A stretch of DNA of 64,000 bases from Oscillospiraceae bacterium (GCA_902765595.1 CACXAQ010000004.1:1-64000), one strand, 5' to 3'; positions 34,645 to 43,389 are shown, counted from the first letter of the stretch. The notes: generated by a model not told the origin, from the letters alone. Translations and numbers: made by a program.

Positions 34645-35808
34645 ATGGACGAGAGACAATCCGCTCCGACGACGGAGGAAAAAAAGGAATACAGAAAACC
34701 CGCCTCAAAAAAGAGAAGGAAAAAGAAGGCAAGTCCGGAGAAGGTATTGGCCATTGTGCTTGCTTCCTTGGCACTGCTTTTGGTTCTTGCTGCCTTATCC
34801 GCCGGGGCTTTTGTTCTGTATACCGGCAGCCTGCATGGAAATATGTTTGCCGCCCGTGAGACTGATCAGATGCAGAAGGTACGCAGCCAGGCAGAGGCGG
34901 CGGCCACACCTTCCCCAACTCCGCTTCTGGAACAGGTCGATGCGGACTGGATCGACAGCGAGGGGCGGCCCTGGAATCGAAAGGAAAATGTTCTGACCGT
35001 TCTGCTCATGGGCGTCGACTACATGGGCAAGGCCAGCCATTGGGAAAACGGGCAAAAGAACGGCGGCAACACGGACGTTCTCGCCCTGCTGATCCTGGAT
35101 CTGGACACCAACAGCGCAAAGGTGCTCTACATTCCCCGCGATACCATGGCTGACGTTCTGGCCTTGGATGAGGAGGGCAACTTTCAATCCATGCTCTATA
35201 CCAACATCACCACGGCTCACAGCTTCGGAGACGGGGGCGTGCTGAGCTGTGAACTGACGGAACACGCAGTTTCCGGCTTGCTGTGCGGCGCAGAGATCGA
35301 CCGCTATGTATCCGTTGATTATGATGCGATCGGTGAGATCAATACTCTTTTAGGCGGGGTGGAGTATACGCTGGATGCGGATTATTCCTGGATCGACTGG
35401 CGGATGACAGAGGGCGCTACGGTGCGGCTGGAAAGCTGGCAGCTTCGCAGACTGCTTTCGTATCGCGACAAGTCCGAATTGGACGGGGCTTATCGAAGAG
35501 GGCAGCGGGATCTGAAAATCATGCGCGCCATGTTTGAACAGTTTAAAACCGCTTTCCGAGAGGACCCGAGTGTTGCCTTCCGGATGTATTCGGCGTTAGA
35601 GAAGTATCTCGTCACGGACCTGAGTATGGACGAAATAAGCTTTTTGGCCCAGACCCTTGTCAATATCCGGTTGGATTCGGACTGCGTGATCAATCTTCCC
35701 GGTGAGAATCAGGCCGGAGAAGAGTACGTGGAATTCTATCCGGATCTGGACTGGATCCAAACTTTTGCTGCGGAGACGTTTTACGTCCCGGCAGAATCAA
35801 ACGGTTGA
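34645..35808 (+). CDS. LytR-CpsA-Psr (LCP) family protein
   Basis: LCP proteins attach teichoic acids or polysaccharides to peptidoglycan from lipid-linked donors. In 387 aa: a highly basic cytoplasmic tail (KKRRKKK), one helix (about 33-57), and an extracellular LCP domain (about 105-330) with VLLMGVDYMG, NTDVLALLILD, YIPRDT and the Arg-rich SYRDKSELDGAYRRGQRDL. GAGGAA, inside the sortase gene end, precedes the ATG at 34645. Its position next to a sortase couples glycopolymer and protein anchoring in one transcript. Confidence 0.9.
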   Translation: MDERQSAPTTEEKKEYRKPASKKRRKKKASPEKVLAIVLASLALLLVLAALSAGAFVLYTGSLHGNMFAARETDQMQKVRSQAEAAATPSPTPLLEQVDADWIDSEGRPWNRKENVLTVLLMGVDYMGKASHWENGQKNGGNTDVLALLILDLDTNSAKVLYIPRDTMADVLALDEEGNFQSMLYTNITTAHSFGDGGVLSCELTEHAVSGLLCGAEIDRYVSVDYDAIGEINTLLGGVEYTLDADYSWIDWRMTEGATVRLESWQLRRLLSYRDKSELDGAYRRGQRDLKIMRAMFEQFKTAFREDPSVAFRMYSALEKYLVTDLSMDEISFLAQTLVNIRLDSDCVINLPGENQAGEEYVEFYPDLDWIQTFAAETFYVPAESNG

Positions 35809-35894
35809 CGGCCCTGCGCGCTTGACGGTGAAGTAACATGATTCGTATCATTGTTCACCGGAGGACGACAGGTCCGAGAACAGGACATGTTTTG

Positions 35895-35927
35895 AAACCC
35901 AGACAGGTAAAACCTGCCTGGGTTTTT
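35895..35927 (+). terminator. Rho-independent terminator after the LCP gene
   Basis: A 14-bp stem (AAACCCAGACAGGT with ACCTGCCTGGGTTT, one mismatch), AAA loop, then TTTTT. Confidence 0.85.
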
Positions 35928-35933
35928 CCTTTC

Positions 35934-35962
35934 TTGCGAAAAGACCGTATCAGTGGTAAAAT
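35934..35962 (+). promoter_or_regulatory. Promoter of the SDR gene
   Basis: TTGCGA (35934-35939), 17-nt spacer, TAAAAT (35957-35962) with an extended TGG in front. It starts just after the preceding terminator. Confidence 0.65.
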
Positions 35963-35987
35963 ATGAGAAAAGGAGGGATGTTCAACA

Positions 35988-36800
35988 ATGAAAACGGCAG
36001 TTATTACCGGCAGCACACGGGGCCTGGGCTTTGAAATGGCCAAGCTCTTTCGTCAAAACGGCTGGAATCTTGTGATCAACGGCGTCAACCCCCAGCGGCT
36101 GGAGAAAGCCGTACTGGAGCTGCGGGATCTCCCCGGCGGGGGAGCGGTTGAGGGTTTTGCCGGAAGCGTGGAGTCCGGCGAGGATCTCCAGGCGCTTGCG
36201 GATTTTGCTGCGGAAAAGTTCCGCGTCATTGATATCTGGATCAACAACGCCGGTGTCAACCAGCCCATGAAGGCGATCTGGGAACTGAGCGAGGAGGAGA
36301 TCGACGCCGTCTTGAATATCGACCTGCGCGGCGCGATCCTGGGCAGCAGAATCGCGGCCATTCAGATGGAGAGGCAGCCGGAGGGCGGCTACATCTACAA
36401 CATCGAGGGATACGGCAGCAACGACGCCATGATGCTGGGCCTGAATCTCTATGGCACCAGCAAGCGCGCGGTGACCCACTTCACCCAGGCCTTTGCCAAA
36501 GAACTGGAGGAGCGGGGCAGTAAGGTCAAGGCCGGCAGGCTCTCTCCCGGCATCATGATCACGGACTTTACGGTGAAAGCTCTGGGCGGCAAGGAGAGCA
36601 TTGCCCTGCCGGAAAAGACCAAGAAGGTCTATAATATCCTGGGCGATTACCCGGACGTGGTAGCTGCCCATCTGGTCAGGAACATGTTGACCAATACGAA
36701 GAATAACGCGAAGATCGAGTGGCTTACCGGCGGCAAGGCCGCCTGGCGTTTCATGACGGCAGGATTCAACAAGCGTGATTTCTTTGCTGAACAGAAATAA
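35988..36800 (+). CDS. Short-chain dehydrogenase/reductase
   Basis: NAD(P)-dependent oxidoreductase of the SDR superfamily, 270 aa. The cofactor motif is GSTRGLG near the N terminus (TGxxxGxG variant), the central NNAG is present, and the active-site motif is YGTSK. A slightly longer C-terminal tail (KIEWLTGGKAAWRFMTAGF) follows. AAGGAGGG lies upstream of the ATG. The substrate is unknown. An ArsC-like gene follows after 17 nt, so the two may be co-transcribed. Confidence 0.88.
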   Translation: MKTAVITGSTRGLGFEMAKLFRQNGWNLVINGVNPQRLEKAVLELRDLPGGGAVEGFAGSVESGEDLQALADFAAEKFRVIDIWINNAGVNQPMKAIWELSEEEIDAVLNIDLRGAILGSRIAAIQMERQPEGGYIYNIEGYGSNDAMMLGLNLYGTSKRAVTHFTQAFAKELEERGSKVKAGRLSPGIMITDFTVKALGGKESIALPEKTKKVYNILGDYPDVVAAHLVRNMLTNTKNNAKIEWLTGGKAAWRFMTAGFNKRDFFAEQK

Positions 36801-36817
36801 ACAGCGGGAGAGAGCTT

Positions 36818-37183
36818 ATGCAGTTTCTTTGTTATCCCAAATGCAGCACCTGCCAGAAGGCGAAGCGCTGGCTGGACGAACACGGTGTGGCTTATGAGCT
36901 TCGCCCCATCCGGGAAGAGAACCCTACGGCGGAGGAGCTGAAAACCTGGAAAGAACGGAGCGGCCTGCCGCTCAAGCGCTTTTTCAACACCAGCGGGCTG
37001 CAGTACAAGGCTCTTGCGCTGAAGGACAGACTTCCCGCAATGAGCGAAGATGAGCAGCTTGCCCTTCTGGCGACGGACGGAATGCTGGTCAAGCGGCCGA
37101 TCCTGGTGGGAGAGGACTTTGTTCTCACCGGCTTCCGGGAAGCGGAATATGAGGAAAAACTCCATGTGCGAACGGACGCCTGA
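36818..37183 (+). CDS. ArsC/Spx-family thioredoxin-fold protein
   Basis: A 121-aa protein of the arsenate reductase/Spx/MgsR family. The N-terminal CSTCQKAKRWL provides the CxxC redox pair, and the C-terminal LVKRPILV has the conserved Arg-Pro. Without ars genes nearby, a role in arsenate resistance is not supported; a generic thiol-redox or regulatory role is possible. GGGAGAG precedes the ATG. The following HD-domain gene starts 20 nt before its stop, implying coupled translation. Confidence 0.85.
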   Translation: MQFLCYPKCSTCQKAKRWLDEHGVAYELRPIREENPTAEELKTWKERSGLPLKRFFNTSGLQYKALALKDRLPAMSEDEQLALLATDGMLVKRPILVGEDFVLTGFREAEYEEKLHVRTDA

Positions 37184-38174
37184 AAAAGGCCCTCCGATCT
37201 CCTTTCGGAGGGAGGCGCCGCCTTGGCTTGAGGAATTTTGCCGGACCCCGGAGATGCAGCGCCTGAAAGACGTGGGGATGAACTGCGGTTGCGAATATAC
37301 GGCGTTTCCGCGCTTCCGGGGCTTGGAACCGTTCTCCCGTTATCGCCACAGCGTTGGCACAGCGCGGATCGTATGGGATTTTACCGGCGAAGCCGCGCAG
37401 ACCATCGCCGCGCTGTTTCACGATATTGCGACCCCCGCCTTTGCCCATTCCGTGGACTTTCTCCGTGGCGATCATCTGCGTCAGGAGGCCACCGAGGAGG
37501 GCACGGCAAAGACGATTCGCAATTCCCGCGAGATCATGGACCTGCTGAGTCGGATAGGGCTCAGCGCCGATGAGGTGCTTGACTATCACCGTTATCCCAT
37601 TGCGGATAACGATGCGCCGCGTCTGTCTGCGGACCGACTGGAGTACAGCCTTGGAAACATGGAGAATTACGGTTTTTGCAGCAGACAGGAACTGCAGAGC
37701 TATTATGACGCGCTGATCGTCTCGGACAATGAGGACGGCGTGCCGGAGCTTTCGTTTTCTGATCGGGATACGGCACTGGCCTTCGGAATGGGAGCCCTGC
37801 GCTGCTCTGGCGTATATGTTTCGGACGAGGACCGCTATGCCATGCAGATGCTGGCGGAGCTTCTGGGAGATTCCATTCAGCGCGGCGTGCTGCGCGAGGA
37901 GGATCTGGATACCACAGAGCCTCGGGTGATTGCCTGTCTTCAGAGAGACCAGAATTCCGCCGCAGACTGGGAACGCTTCCGCGCGCTCTCCAGGATGGTG
38001 ACACAAGCGAGCGAAGCTCCTCAAAGGCTCCGAAGAGTCATTCCCGCGAAGAAGAGAGTTATCGACCCCTTGATAGCAGGAAAGGGACGGCTTTCCCGCC
38101 TGGAGGCTCGCTTTGCCGGGGAATTGGACGCGTTCTTGAAGAAAGGGCAGGATCATTGGATCTGTGGCCTGTGA
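37164..38174 (+). CDS. HD-domain phosphohydrolase
   Basis: A 336-aa metal-dependent hydrolase of the HD superfamily, akin to dGTPase-like/nucleotide phosphohydrolases. Metal ligands are visible as YRHSVGTARI (first His), ALFHDIATPAFAH (HD pair and further His) and SADRLEYSL (final Asp). The ATG at 37164 has GAGGAA 7 nt upstream and lies inside the end of the ArsC-like gene. The substrate cannot be told. Confidence 0.82.
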   Translation: MCERTPEKGPPISFRREAPPWLEEFCRTPEMQRLKDVGMNCGCEYTAFPRFRGLEPFSRYRHSVGTARIVWDFTGEAAQTIAALFHDIATPAFAHSVDFLRGDHLRQEATEEGTAKTIRNSREIMDLLSRIGLSADEVLDYHRYPIADNDAPRLSADRLEYSLGNMENYGFCSRQELQSYYDALIVSDNEDGVPELSFSDRDTALAFGMGALRCSGVYVSDEDRYAMQMLAELLGDSIQRGVLREEDLDTTEPRVIACLQRDQNSAADWERFRALSRMVTQASEAPQRLRRVIPAKKRVIDPLIAGKGRLSRLEARFAGELDAFLKKGQDHWICGL

Positions 38175-38221
38175 TTGGCCCTGTCATCTTATGGGACAGA
38201 TTACATTAACGGTTTTAAAAA

Positions 38222-38254
38222 GCCTCCGATCCGCTGGATTCACTGATCGGAGGC
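38222..38254 (+). terminator. Terminator-like hairpin after the HD gene
   Basis: Perfect 10-bp stem GCCTCCGATC / GATCGGAGGC with a 13-nt loop, preceded by TTTTAAAAA and followed by AATAAAAAA. The flanking T/A tracts suit either direction. Confidence 0.6.
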
Positions 38255-38267
38255 AATAAAAAACCGC

Positions 38268-38296
38268 TTGACACGGACGAGTATATTTGATACAAT
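38268..38296 (+). promoter_or_regulatory. Sigma-A promoter of the glutathione peroxidase gene
   Basis: TTGACA (38268-38273), 17-nt spacer, TACAAT (38291-38296), 31 nt before the start codon. Confidence 0.85.
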
Positions 38297-38327
38297 CAAA
38301 TTGTAAAAAATCAAGGAGGTATTGCAG

Positions 38328-38870
38328 ATGTCTTTTTATGATTACACGCTTCAGGATCGCTTTGGTGAGGACTTTTCCCTGGAATCTTTCCGGGACAAGG
38401 TAGTTCTGGTGGTCAACACCGCCACCGGTTGCGGCTTCACGCCTCAGTATAAACCTCTGGAAGAAATGTACGAGAAGTACCACGACAGCGGCCTTGAGAT
38501 CCTTGACGTTCCCTGCAACCAGTTCGCCGGTCAGACGCCCGGCACGGACGAGGAGATCCACGAGTTCTGCACGCTGCGCTACAACACCCAGTTCCCGCAG
38601 ATGAAAAAGTCCGATGTCAACGGCGAGAACGAGCTGCCCCTCTACACCTACCTCAAGTCTGAGAAGACCTTTGAGGGCTTCGGCAAAGGCCCCACCGCGC
38701 TGGCCATGAGCGCAATGCTCAAGAAGATCGACAAGGATTACAAGAACAATTCCAATATCAAGTGGAATTTTACCAAGTTCCTTGTTGACCGCGAGGGGAA
38801 TGTAGTCGCCCGTTTTGAACCCACGGCGGACATGAAGAAGGTAGAGGAAGCTGTGAAAGAGCTTCTGTAA
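38328..38870 (+). CDS. Glutathione peroxidase family protein (Cys type)
   Basis: Thiol peroxidase that reduces hydroperoxides. At 180 aa it has normal length. The active-site segment is NTATGCGFTPQYKPLEEMY with Cys in the position that is selenocysteine in other members; the Gln and Trp partners occur in CNQFAGQTPG and KWNFTKFLVD. In bacteria lacking glutathione these enzymes usually use thioredoxin. The ATG at 38328 has AAGGAGG upstream. Monocistronic, with a strong promoter and a long terminator hairpin. Confidence 0.92.
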   Translation: MSFYDYTLQDRFGEDFSLESFRDKVVLVVNTATGCGFTPQYKPLEEMYEKYHDSGLEILDVPCNQFAGQTPGTDEEIHEFCTLRYNTQFPQMKKSDVNGENELPLYTYLKSEKTFEGFGKGPTALAMSAMLKKIDKDYKNNSNIKWNFTKFLVDREGNVVARFEPTADMKKVEEAVKELL

Positions 38871-38897
38871 AAAAGCCTGCGTTCCATTTGGAAACTT

Positions 38898-38952
38898 GAC
38901 CTAAAGAGAAACAGGAAACCGCATTTTGCGGTTTCCTGTTTCTCTTTAGGTC
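38898..38952. terminator. 26-bp perfect hairpin terminator after the peroxidase gene
   Basis: An uninterrupted 26-bp stem (38898-38923 with 38927-38952) and a 3-nt loop, unusually long for a terminator. A modest T-rich segment lies within the distal arm. It abuts the left end of repeat copy B by 3 nt and lies between convergent genes. Confidence 0.7.
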
Positions 38953-38955
38953 CTT

Positions 38956-39159
38956 ACAATGATTATAGGATGGCGAAAAGCCAAAAAGCTTTTCGCCGCG
39001 CAGCTTTGCTGCGCAGCAAAACAGCAAAGCTGTTTTGCCATATACTCATTGCAATGAGCATCGGGCGAATGATCCCGTGAATCATTCGCTGCCAAACCTG
39101 TCGTTTGGCAGCGAAATCAATCGAATCCTCGATTGATTTCGCTATCCGATGATCATTAT
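38956..39159. repeat. Multi-hairpin inverted-repeat element, copy B (204 bp)
   Basis: Opposite orientation to copy A. Terminal repeats are 38956-38977 (ACAATGATTATAGG start) and 39138-39159 (ending CCGATGATCATTAT). All internal hairpins of copy A are recognisable in reverse order: GGCGAAAAGC-type, GCGCAGC/GCTGCGC, GCAAAACAGC-type, CTCATTGCAATGAG (palindrome), GCGAATGAT-type, GCTGCCAAAC-type and GCGAAATCAATCGA-type. The stop codon of the transglutaminase gene (39156-39158, minus strand) lies inside the right terminal repeat. Confidence 0.85.
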
Positions 39160-41339
39160 TTCAGGCCCCGCAGGAAGCGGAACCGGAATTTTTGCAGCTT
39201 GGAGAGGGTGGGATACACCGCCTCGATCATCCGCCTGAGCTCTTCACGACAGCTCTGCAGCTCCTCTCGATGGATCATGTGAGGGCTGAATGCGGCCTTT
39301 TCTGCCGTTCTTACGATCACATCAGGGATCTCGGGACCGAAGGCCGATACGCTGCGCGCGTAGCGCCAGCAGGCAATCGCGGCCCTGTGTCCGTCCGGAT
39401 TTCGGATCTGGGTGGTACGATAGGCCCGCAGGACCCAATACCAGATCGGCAACAGCAAGAGAAGCGAGAGAAGGATAAAGATCGCGCCCCAGGGGATGGA
39501 AATCGGCTTCCGCACCGGCTCCGGAGTTCCGCCGGGATCGGAAGGGCTGGGCTCGGGACTGGACTCCGGCTCCGGCGTCGGAGTAGCGGTGCCCGAATGG
39601 CCGCCCTGTTCATCCTCAGGGGTGGGAGCGGCGCTGGGCTCCGGGGTGGCTACCGGACTGGGTTCCGGAGTGGGCTCCGGTACCTGGGTGGCGAAACCGG
39701 CCTGCTCCGTGACCTCAACCGGGATCCAGCCGATGCCGTCGAAATAGACCTCGACCCAGGCGTGGGCATTGCCCGCCAGGATATCGGTATATCGGCCTGC
39801 CCGGGTATCCGCCATGAAGCCTTCGCACACTCGGGCAGGGATTCCCAGTGCGCGATAGAGCACAGCCGCAGCGGAGGCATAGTGGATGCAGTAGCCCCGG
39901 TGCGATTCTGTCAGGAAATAGATGGCATAGTCATCGGAAGGATATGGGCCCGTCTGAAGGTCGTAGATCGCATCCTGCTGAACGAAACGGGCGACTGCCA
40001 GGATGATATCCAGCCTTCCGGCATCAAGGCCCGCGTTCGAGCAGAGCCGAAGCGCGGCTTCGCGTGTGCTGTCCGGCAAACGGGTATACGCCGTGTGAGC
40101 GTGACCGCGATAGGCCTCTTCCGCATTTCTGGCCTCCTGGGGAAGGCGCAGAGACATGGTGCTGCCTGTATACTCGGTGTAGGTCACCAGATAGCTCTCC
40201 TGCCCCTCGGAGGACACCAAGGCATCGGAGCCGGAGGAGACGGCGGAATAGTAGGGCAGGCAGAGCGCATCCAGGTCAGCCAGGGTCTGCACTTCAAGCT
40301 GTCGGCGCGTACCCTCCGCAGACGAAGCAGCGGCAAAGGCAGCAAAGGGGAGAGAAGAGCCGGCGCTCAGTTCCTCCGCCGGCAGCCAGCCGGTGCCGTT
40401 ATAGTCTCCGAAAGAACGGGAACGCAGATAGAGCCTCCCGTCGGTTTCGGTCTTTACCCGGAGAACGGGCACTTCCGCATGGTCGAAATCATAGTCCTGA
40501 TTCAGAGCCATGCTGTTGTTGTCACCGTCCCAGGCGCTTTGAAAGCGGGAACGGGGGCCGCTGGTTTCGGCAGGCTGATCCGGATCGGAAATGGAGGCGG
40601 TAGAGCCGTTTCCGCCCATCAGTAGGTCAAAATACTGATTAAGACGGTCAAACCGGCGGCTGAGCTCCAGGTCGTGTTCGGTGTAGACATAGTTCTCCGG
40701 CCGGTTGAACATCAGGATCCCGCCGAGGAGCAGGCACACCGGAAGCAGACAGCAGAGAAGTCCGCGCCCGACGCTTCCGTCAAGATGAAAGCCGTTTCCC
40801 GTTACGGCGAGGAGGAACCAGAACAGCAGGATCCCCGCCGCCCAAAGCGCAGGGATCTTGCCGTTGACCACGACACAGGCGGCGACGAGCGGCACAGTTC
40901 CCAGAAGGGAGAGGGAAATGCGAGCGTTTTTCGATGTGAGGGCCGTGATTCCGTAAGCTGCCAGCAGAAATCCCAGGAACAGCAGTACCAGGGAGTGGGA
41001 TTCGGCACCGTCGGCATAGGGATAGACGGAACCCGGATGGGTCACGTGCGTGTAAAACGCGCCGGTGATGCGGTCCAGCAGGTCGCTCAACTGCACGACA
41101 GGATCCGCGTCATAAACCCGGTACGCCGCATAGAGGAGTATGGCGGACAGCGGCATCCCCAGCCAGAAGCCCTTTGGGAAGGAGCCTGCAATCCAGAGAA
41201 GCAGGCAGGAGGCCAGGAGCCAAATCAGCAGGGAGGGATCCGTATAGCAGCTGAAGCTGTCCGCAATCAGATAGATCAGAGAGAGCGTTGCAAGGCAGAG
41301 CAAAAACAGCGTGCTCAGACGGTTCAGAAGCCGGTTCAT
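39156..41339 (-). CDS. Membrane-bound transglutaminase-like protein (TgpA-like)
   Basis: A 727-aa protein: about six to eight N-terminal membrane helices (1-210), an extracytoplasmic region with a transglutaminase core (about 460-560), a Pro/Thr/Glu-rich linker (about 565-625), one more helix (about 632-655) and a cytoplasmic tail. The catalytic Cys lies in RGYCIHYASAA and the His in GNAHAWVEVYF; the third residue is Glu in WIPVEVT where other members have Asp. It overlaps the DUF58 gene by 4 nt. MoxR-DUF58-transglutaminase clusters are common; a cell-envelope protein-processing role is inferred. Its stop codon lies within repeat copy B. Confidence 0.88.
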   Translation of the reverse strand: MNRLLNRLSTLFLLCLATLSLIYLIADSFSCYTDPSLLIWLLASCLLLWIAGSFPKGFWLGMPLSAILLYAAYRVYDADPVVQLSDLLDRITGAFYTHVTHPGSVYPYADGAESHSLVLLFLGFLLAAYGITALTSKNARISLSLLGTVPLVAACVVVNGKIPALWAAGILLFWFLLAVTGNGFHLDGSVGRGLLCCLLPVCLLLGGILMFNRPENYVYTEHDLELSRRFDRLNQYFDLLMGGNGSTASISDPDQPAETSGPRSRFQSAWDGDNNSMALNQDYDFDHAEVPVLRVKTETDGRLYLRSRSFGDYNGTGWLPAEELSAGSSLPFAAFAAASSAEGTRRQLEVQTLADLDALCLPYYSAVSSGSDALVSSEGQESYLVTYTEYTGSTMSLRLPQEARNAEEAYRGHAHTAYTRLPDSTREAALRLCSNAGLDAGRLDIILAVARFVQQDAIYDLQTGPYPSDDYAIYFLTESHRGYCIHYASAAAVLYRALGIPARVCEGFMADTRAGRYTDILAGNAHAWVEVYFDGIGWIPVEVTEQAGFATQVPEPTPEPSPVATPEPSAAPTPEDEQGGHSGTATPTPEPESSPEPSPSDPGGTPEPVRKPISIPWGAIFILLSLLLLLPIWYWVLRAYRTTQIRNPDGHRAAIACWRYARSVSAFGPEIPDVIVRTAEKAAFSPHMIHREELQSCREELRRMIEAVYPTLSKLQKFRFRFLRGLK

Positions 41340-42280
41340 GATACCTGCACCTCCCCGTCACTGATAACAAAGACGCAGCGCGCGCCGGAGGGATCAAAGG
41401 GGCAGGGCTTGTCCATGGGATTTGCCAGGATGGTGGAGAGCGCATCCACAGCTTCTGCCTCGTTCCCCACGTCGTACAGGGCGTCTGCCACAAAGATATG
41501 GGGGATCTCCCGGAGCGTAAGTTCCAGAGACAGCCAGTAGAGCACTTCCAGACCTCGATCTTCTTTCCCGATCCGGCCCAGGACGACAAAAACGTCCTGG
41601 TTGGCATTGATGAGCGGTTCGCGAACAATGATCTTGTCGGTCTTGGAGCTTAGCTTCCAGTGAATGCTGTTGACCGTATCGCCCGGGCGGTATTCCCGCA
41701 GGTCGTGTTCCTCGGAATAGCCGCCGCCGTATTTGGGCTTCAGCTGCACCGCAGAGCTCAAGGCCAGATCCATGTCCGGGACCACACTGGGCGCCACAGC
41801 CTCCGGCAGGACGGTGCAGACCACCGGCTCCGGCGTTTTGCGGCGCAGCGCGATAAATCCCAGCAGATCCCGGCATTCCACCTTTGCCAGCCTGCATTGG
41901 AGCTGGCCGCAGGAGGACGTGGGCAGCGGTACTTCACCTCTGCTGGAGAGCAGCCCGTAATAGTCATAGCGCTCTTTGCTGGTCTCGCCGGTGAACCGGT
42001 TTTCCACCTCCACCCAAACACTCACGCGCCGCAGGGGGAGAAAGGTCCGGGTCTGAAAGCGCAGCGCAAGCTTCCCGTCACGGCCCCTGGTGACCGTCTC
42101 CGGCGCATTCATCTCCACGCGAAAGCGCAGCATGGACGGCAGAGACAGCAGCAGCAGTGCCGGCGGGATGATCAGCATGCAGTCCAGCAGATATTTGCCG
42201 AACCAGCCCACATAGGCCACGCGGAATAACCACACCAGTCCCAGGACCAGCAGGTAAAACAGAAGAGATAAGGTCGGCAT
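41336..42280 (-). CDS. DUF58 domain protein (vWA-like)
   Basis: A 314-aa protein: two N-terminal helices (about 1-20 and 28-48) and a DUF58 domain with the family signature LREYRPGDTVNSIHWKLSSKTDKIIVREPL. DUF58 proteins accompany MoxR ATPases and are thought to bind metal through a vWA-like fold, serving as MoxR clients or adaptors. It lies 3 nt after moxR and overlaps the transglutaminase gene by 4 nt, so all three are coupled. Confidence 0.9.
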   Translation of the reverse strand: MPTLSLLFYLLVLGLVWLFRVAYVGWFGKYLLDCMLIIPPALLLLSLPSMLRFRVEMNAPETVTRGRDGKLALRFQTRTFLPLRRVSVWVEVENRFTGETSKERYDYYGLLSSRGEVPLPTSSCGQLQCRLAKVECRDLLGFIALRRKTPEPVVCTVLPEAVAPSVVPDMDLALSSAVQLKPKYGGGYSEEHDLREYRPGDTVNSIHWKLSSKTDKIIVREPLINANQDVFVVLGRIGKEDRGLEVLYWLSLELTLREIPHIFVADALYDVGNEAEAVDALSTILANPMDKPCPFDPSGARCVFVISDGEVQVS

Positions 42281-42283
42281 GAC

Positions 42284-43228
42284 TCAGCGAATGGCGGGGG
42301 CGGGGATGGAGTCGTAAAGCTCGTCCAGCACGGTAAAGCGATCGGGAGACTGTGCCAGCTCCGGGGTCCAGATCAGGCGGTGCTCGATGCACTCCCGGAA
42401 CACGAAGCGCACGTCTCTGGGCAGGACGTAATCCCGACCCTGGATCCAGGCGGTAGCCTTGGCCAGGGCGGTCAGGGCGAGGGAGGCCCGGGGGCTTGCG
42501 CCCTGAAGGATCCGGGGATCCTTTCTTGTCGCCTCGCAGAGAGATACGATGTATTCAATCACGCTGTCCTTGATGAAAACGCTCTCAGCCTCTTTGCGGA
42601 TCAGAAGCATCTCTTCCCGGGTCACCACCTGCTCCACGTCCTCGGGACTCATGCCGCTCTGCTTGCGGCGGATCATCTCGATGGCGTCGGCATGCTCGGG
42701 ATAGCCGATGGACAGACGCAGCATAAAACGGTCCATCTGGGAGTCGGGCAGCATCTGGGTGCCCTTTGCGCCGGTGGGGTTCTGGGTGGCGATGACGATA
42801 AAGGGCTGGGGAACGGGATAGGTGTTGTTATCCACGGTCACTTCGCCCTCCTCCATGGCCTGCAGCAGGGCAGACTGGGTGCGGCTGGTGGCGCGGTTCA
42901 GCTCATCGGCGAGGAAAAGGTTGCAGAGCACGGCGCCTTTCTGATAGCGCATCTCGCCGCTTTCTTTATCGTAAATGGAAAAGCCGGTGATATCCGAGGG
43001 CAGCACGTCCGGCGTGAACTGGACGCGGTTATAGTTCAGGCCCAGAGCCTTGGAGAGGGAGACGGCCATGGTGGTCTTGCCAACGCCGGGAATATCCTCC
43101 ATGAGGATGTGCCCGCCTGCAATGACCGCCAGCAGTACCTTGATCAGTACCTCGTCCTTGCCCACGATGGCCTTGCTGATCTCGCGGATGATCTGTTTAG
43201 CTTTTCCGACAGAATTGATGGTGTTCAT
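42284..43228 (-). CDS. MoxR-family AAA+ ATPase
   Basis: AAA+ ATPase/chaperone of the MoxR group, 314 aa. Walker A GVGKT (in EDIPGVGKTTMA), Walker B LFLADELNRA, sensor 1 VIATQNPTG and a C-terminal lid domain with GASPRASLALTALAKA. Members assist maturation of partner complexes, here probably the DUF58 and transglutaminase proteins. GGAGG lies 5 nt before the ATG and a good promoter lies upstream. Confidence 0.94.
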   Translation of the reverse strand: MNTINSVGKAKQIIREISKAIVGKDEVLIKVLLAVIAGGHILMEDIPGVGKTTMAVSLSKALGLNYNRVQFTPDVLPSDITGFSIYDKESGEMRYQKGAVLCNLFLADELNRATSRTQSALLQAMEEGEVTVDNNTYPVPQPFIVIATQNPTGAKGTQMLPDSQMDRFMLRLSIGYPEHADAIEMIRRKQSGMSPEDVEQVVTREEMLLIRKEAESVFIKDSVIEYIVSLCEATRKDPRILQGASPRASLALTALAKATAWIQGRDYVLPRDVRFVFRECIEHRLIWTPELAQSPDRFTVLDELYDSIPAPAIR

Positions 43229-43256
43229 AGGGACCTCCGAAATATGGAATCAAGTC

Positions 43257-43285
43257 AGTATAGCATAATTCGTACCTTCTTACAA
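43257..43285 (-). promoter_or_regulatory. Sigma-A promoter of the moxR operon
   Basis: Minus strand TTGTAA (43280-43285), 17-nt spacer, TATACT (43257-43262). Confidence 0.7.
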
Positions 43286-43331
43286 GAAAAAGAAAAACTT
43301 TCATATTTATTGTAGAAGTTTGGACGAATCA

Positions 43332-43360
43332 TTGTGTTTTCTCCGGAACCGTGATACAAT
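43332..43360 (+). promoter_or_regulatory. Promoter of uvrB
   Basis: TTGTGT (43332-43337), 17-nt spacer, TACAAT (43355-43360), 30 nt before the start. No clear LexA box is seen near it. Confidence 0.6.
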
Positions 43361-43389
43361 ATCTTGAAATAATGTGGACGGAGACACAC

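Noticed and set aside
36818..37183. Arsenic resistance locus
   Set aside because: Only an ArsC/Spx-type gene is present; no arsR, arsB or acr3 nearby.
38328..38870. Selenoprotein glutathione peroxidase
   Set aside because: The active-site codon is a Cys codon, not TGA.
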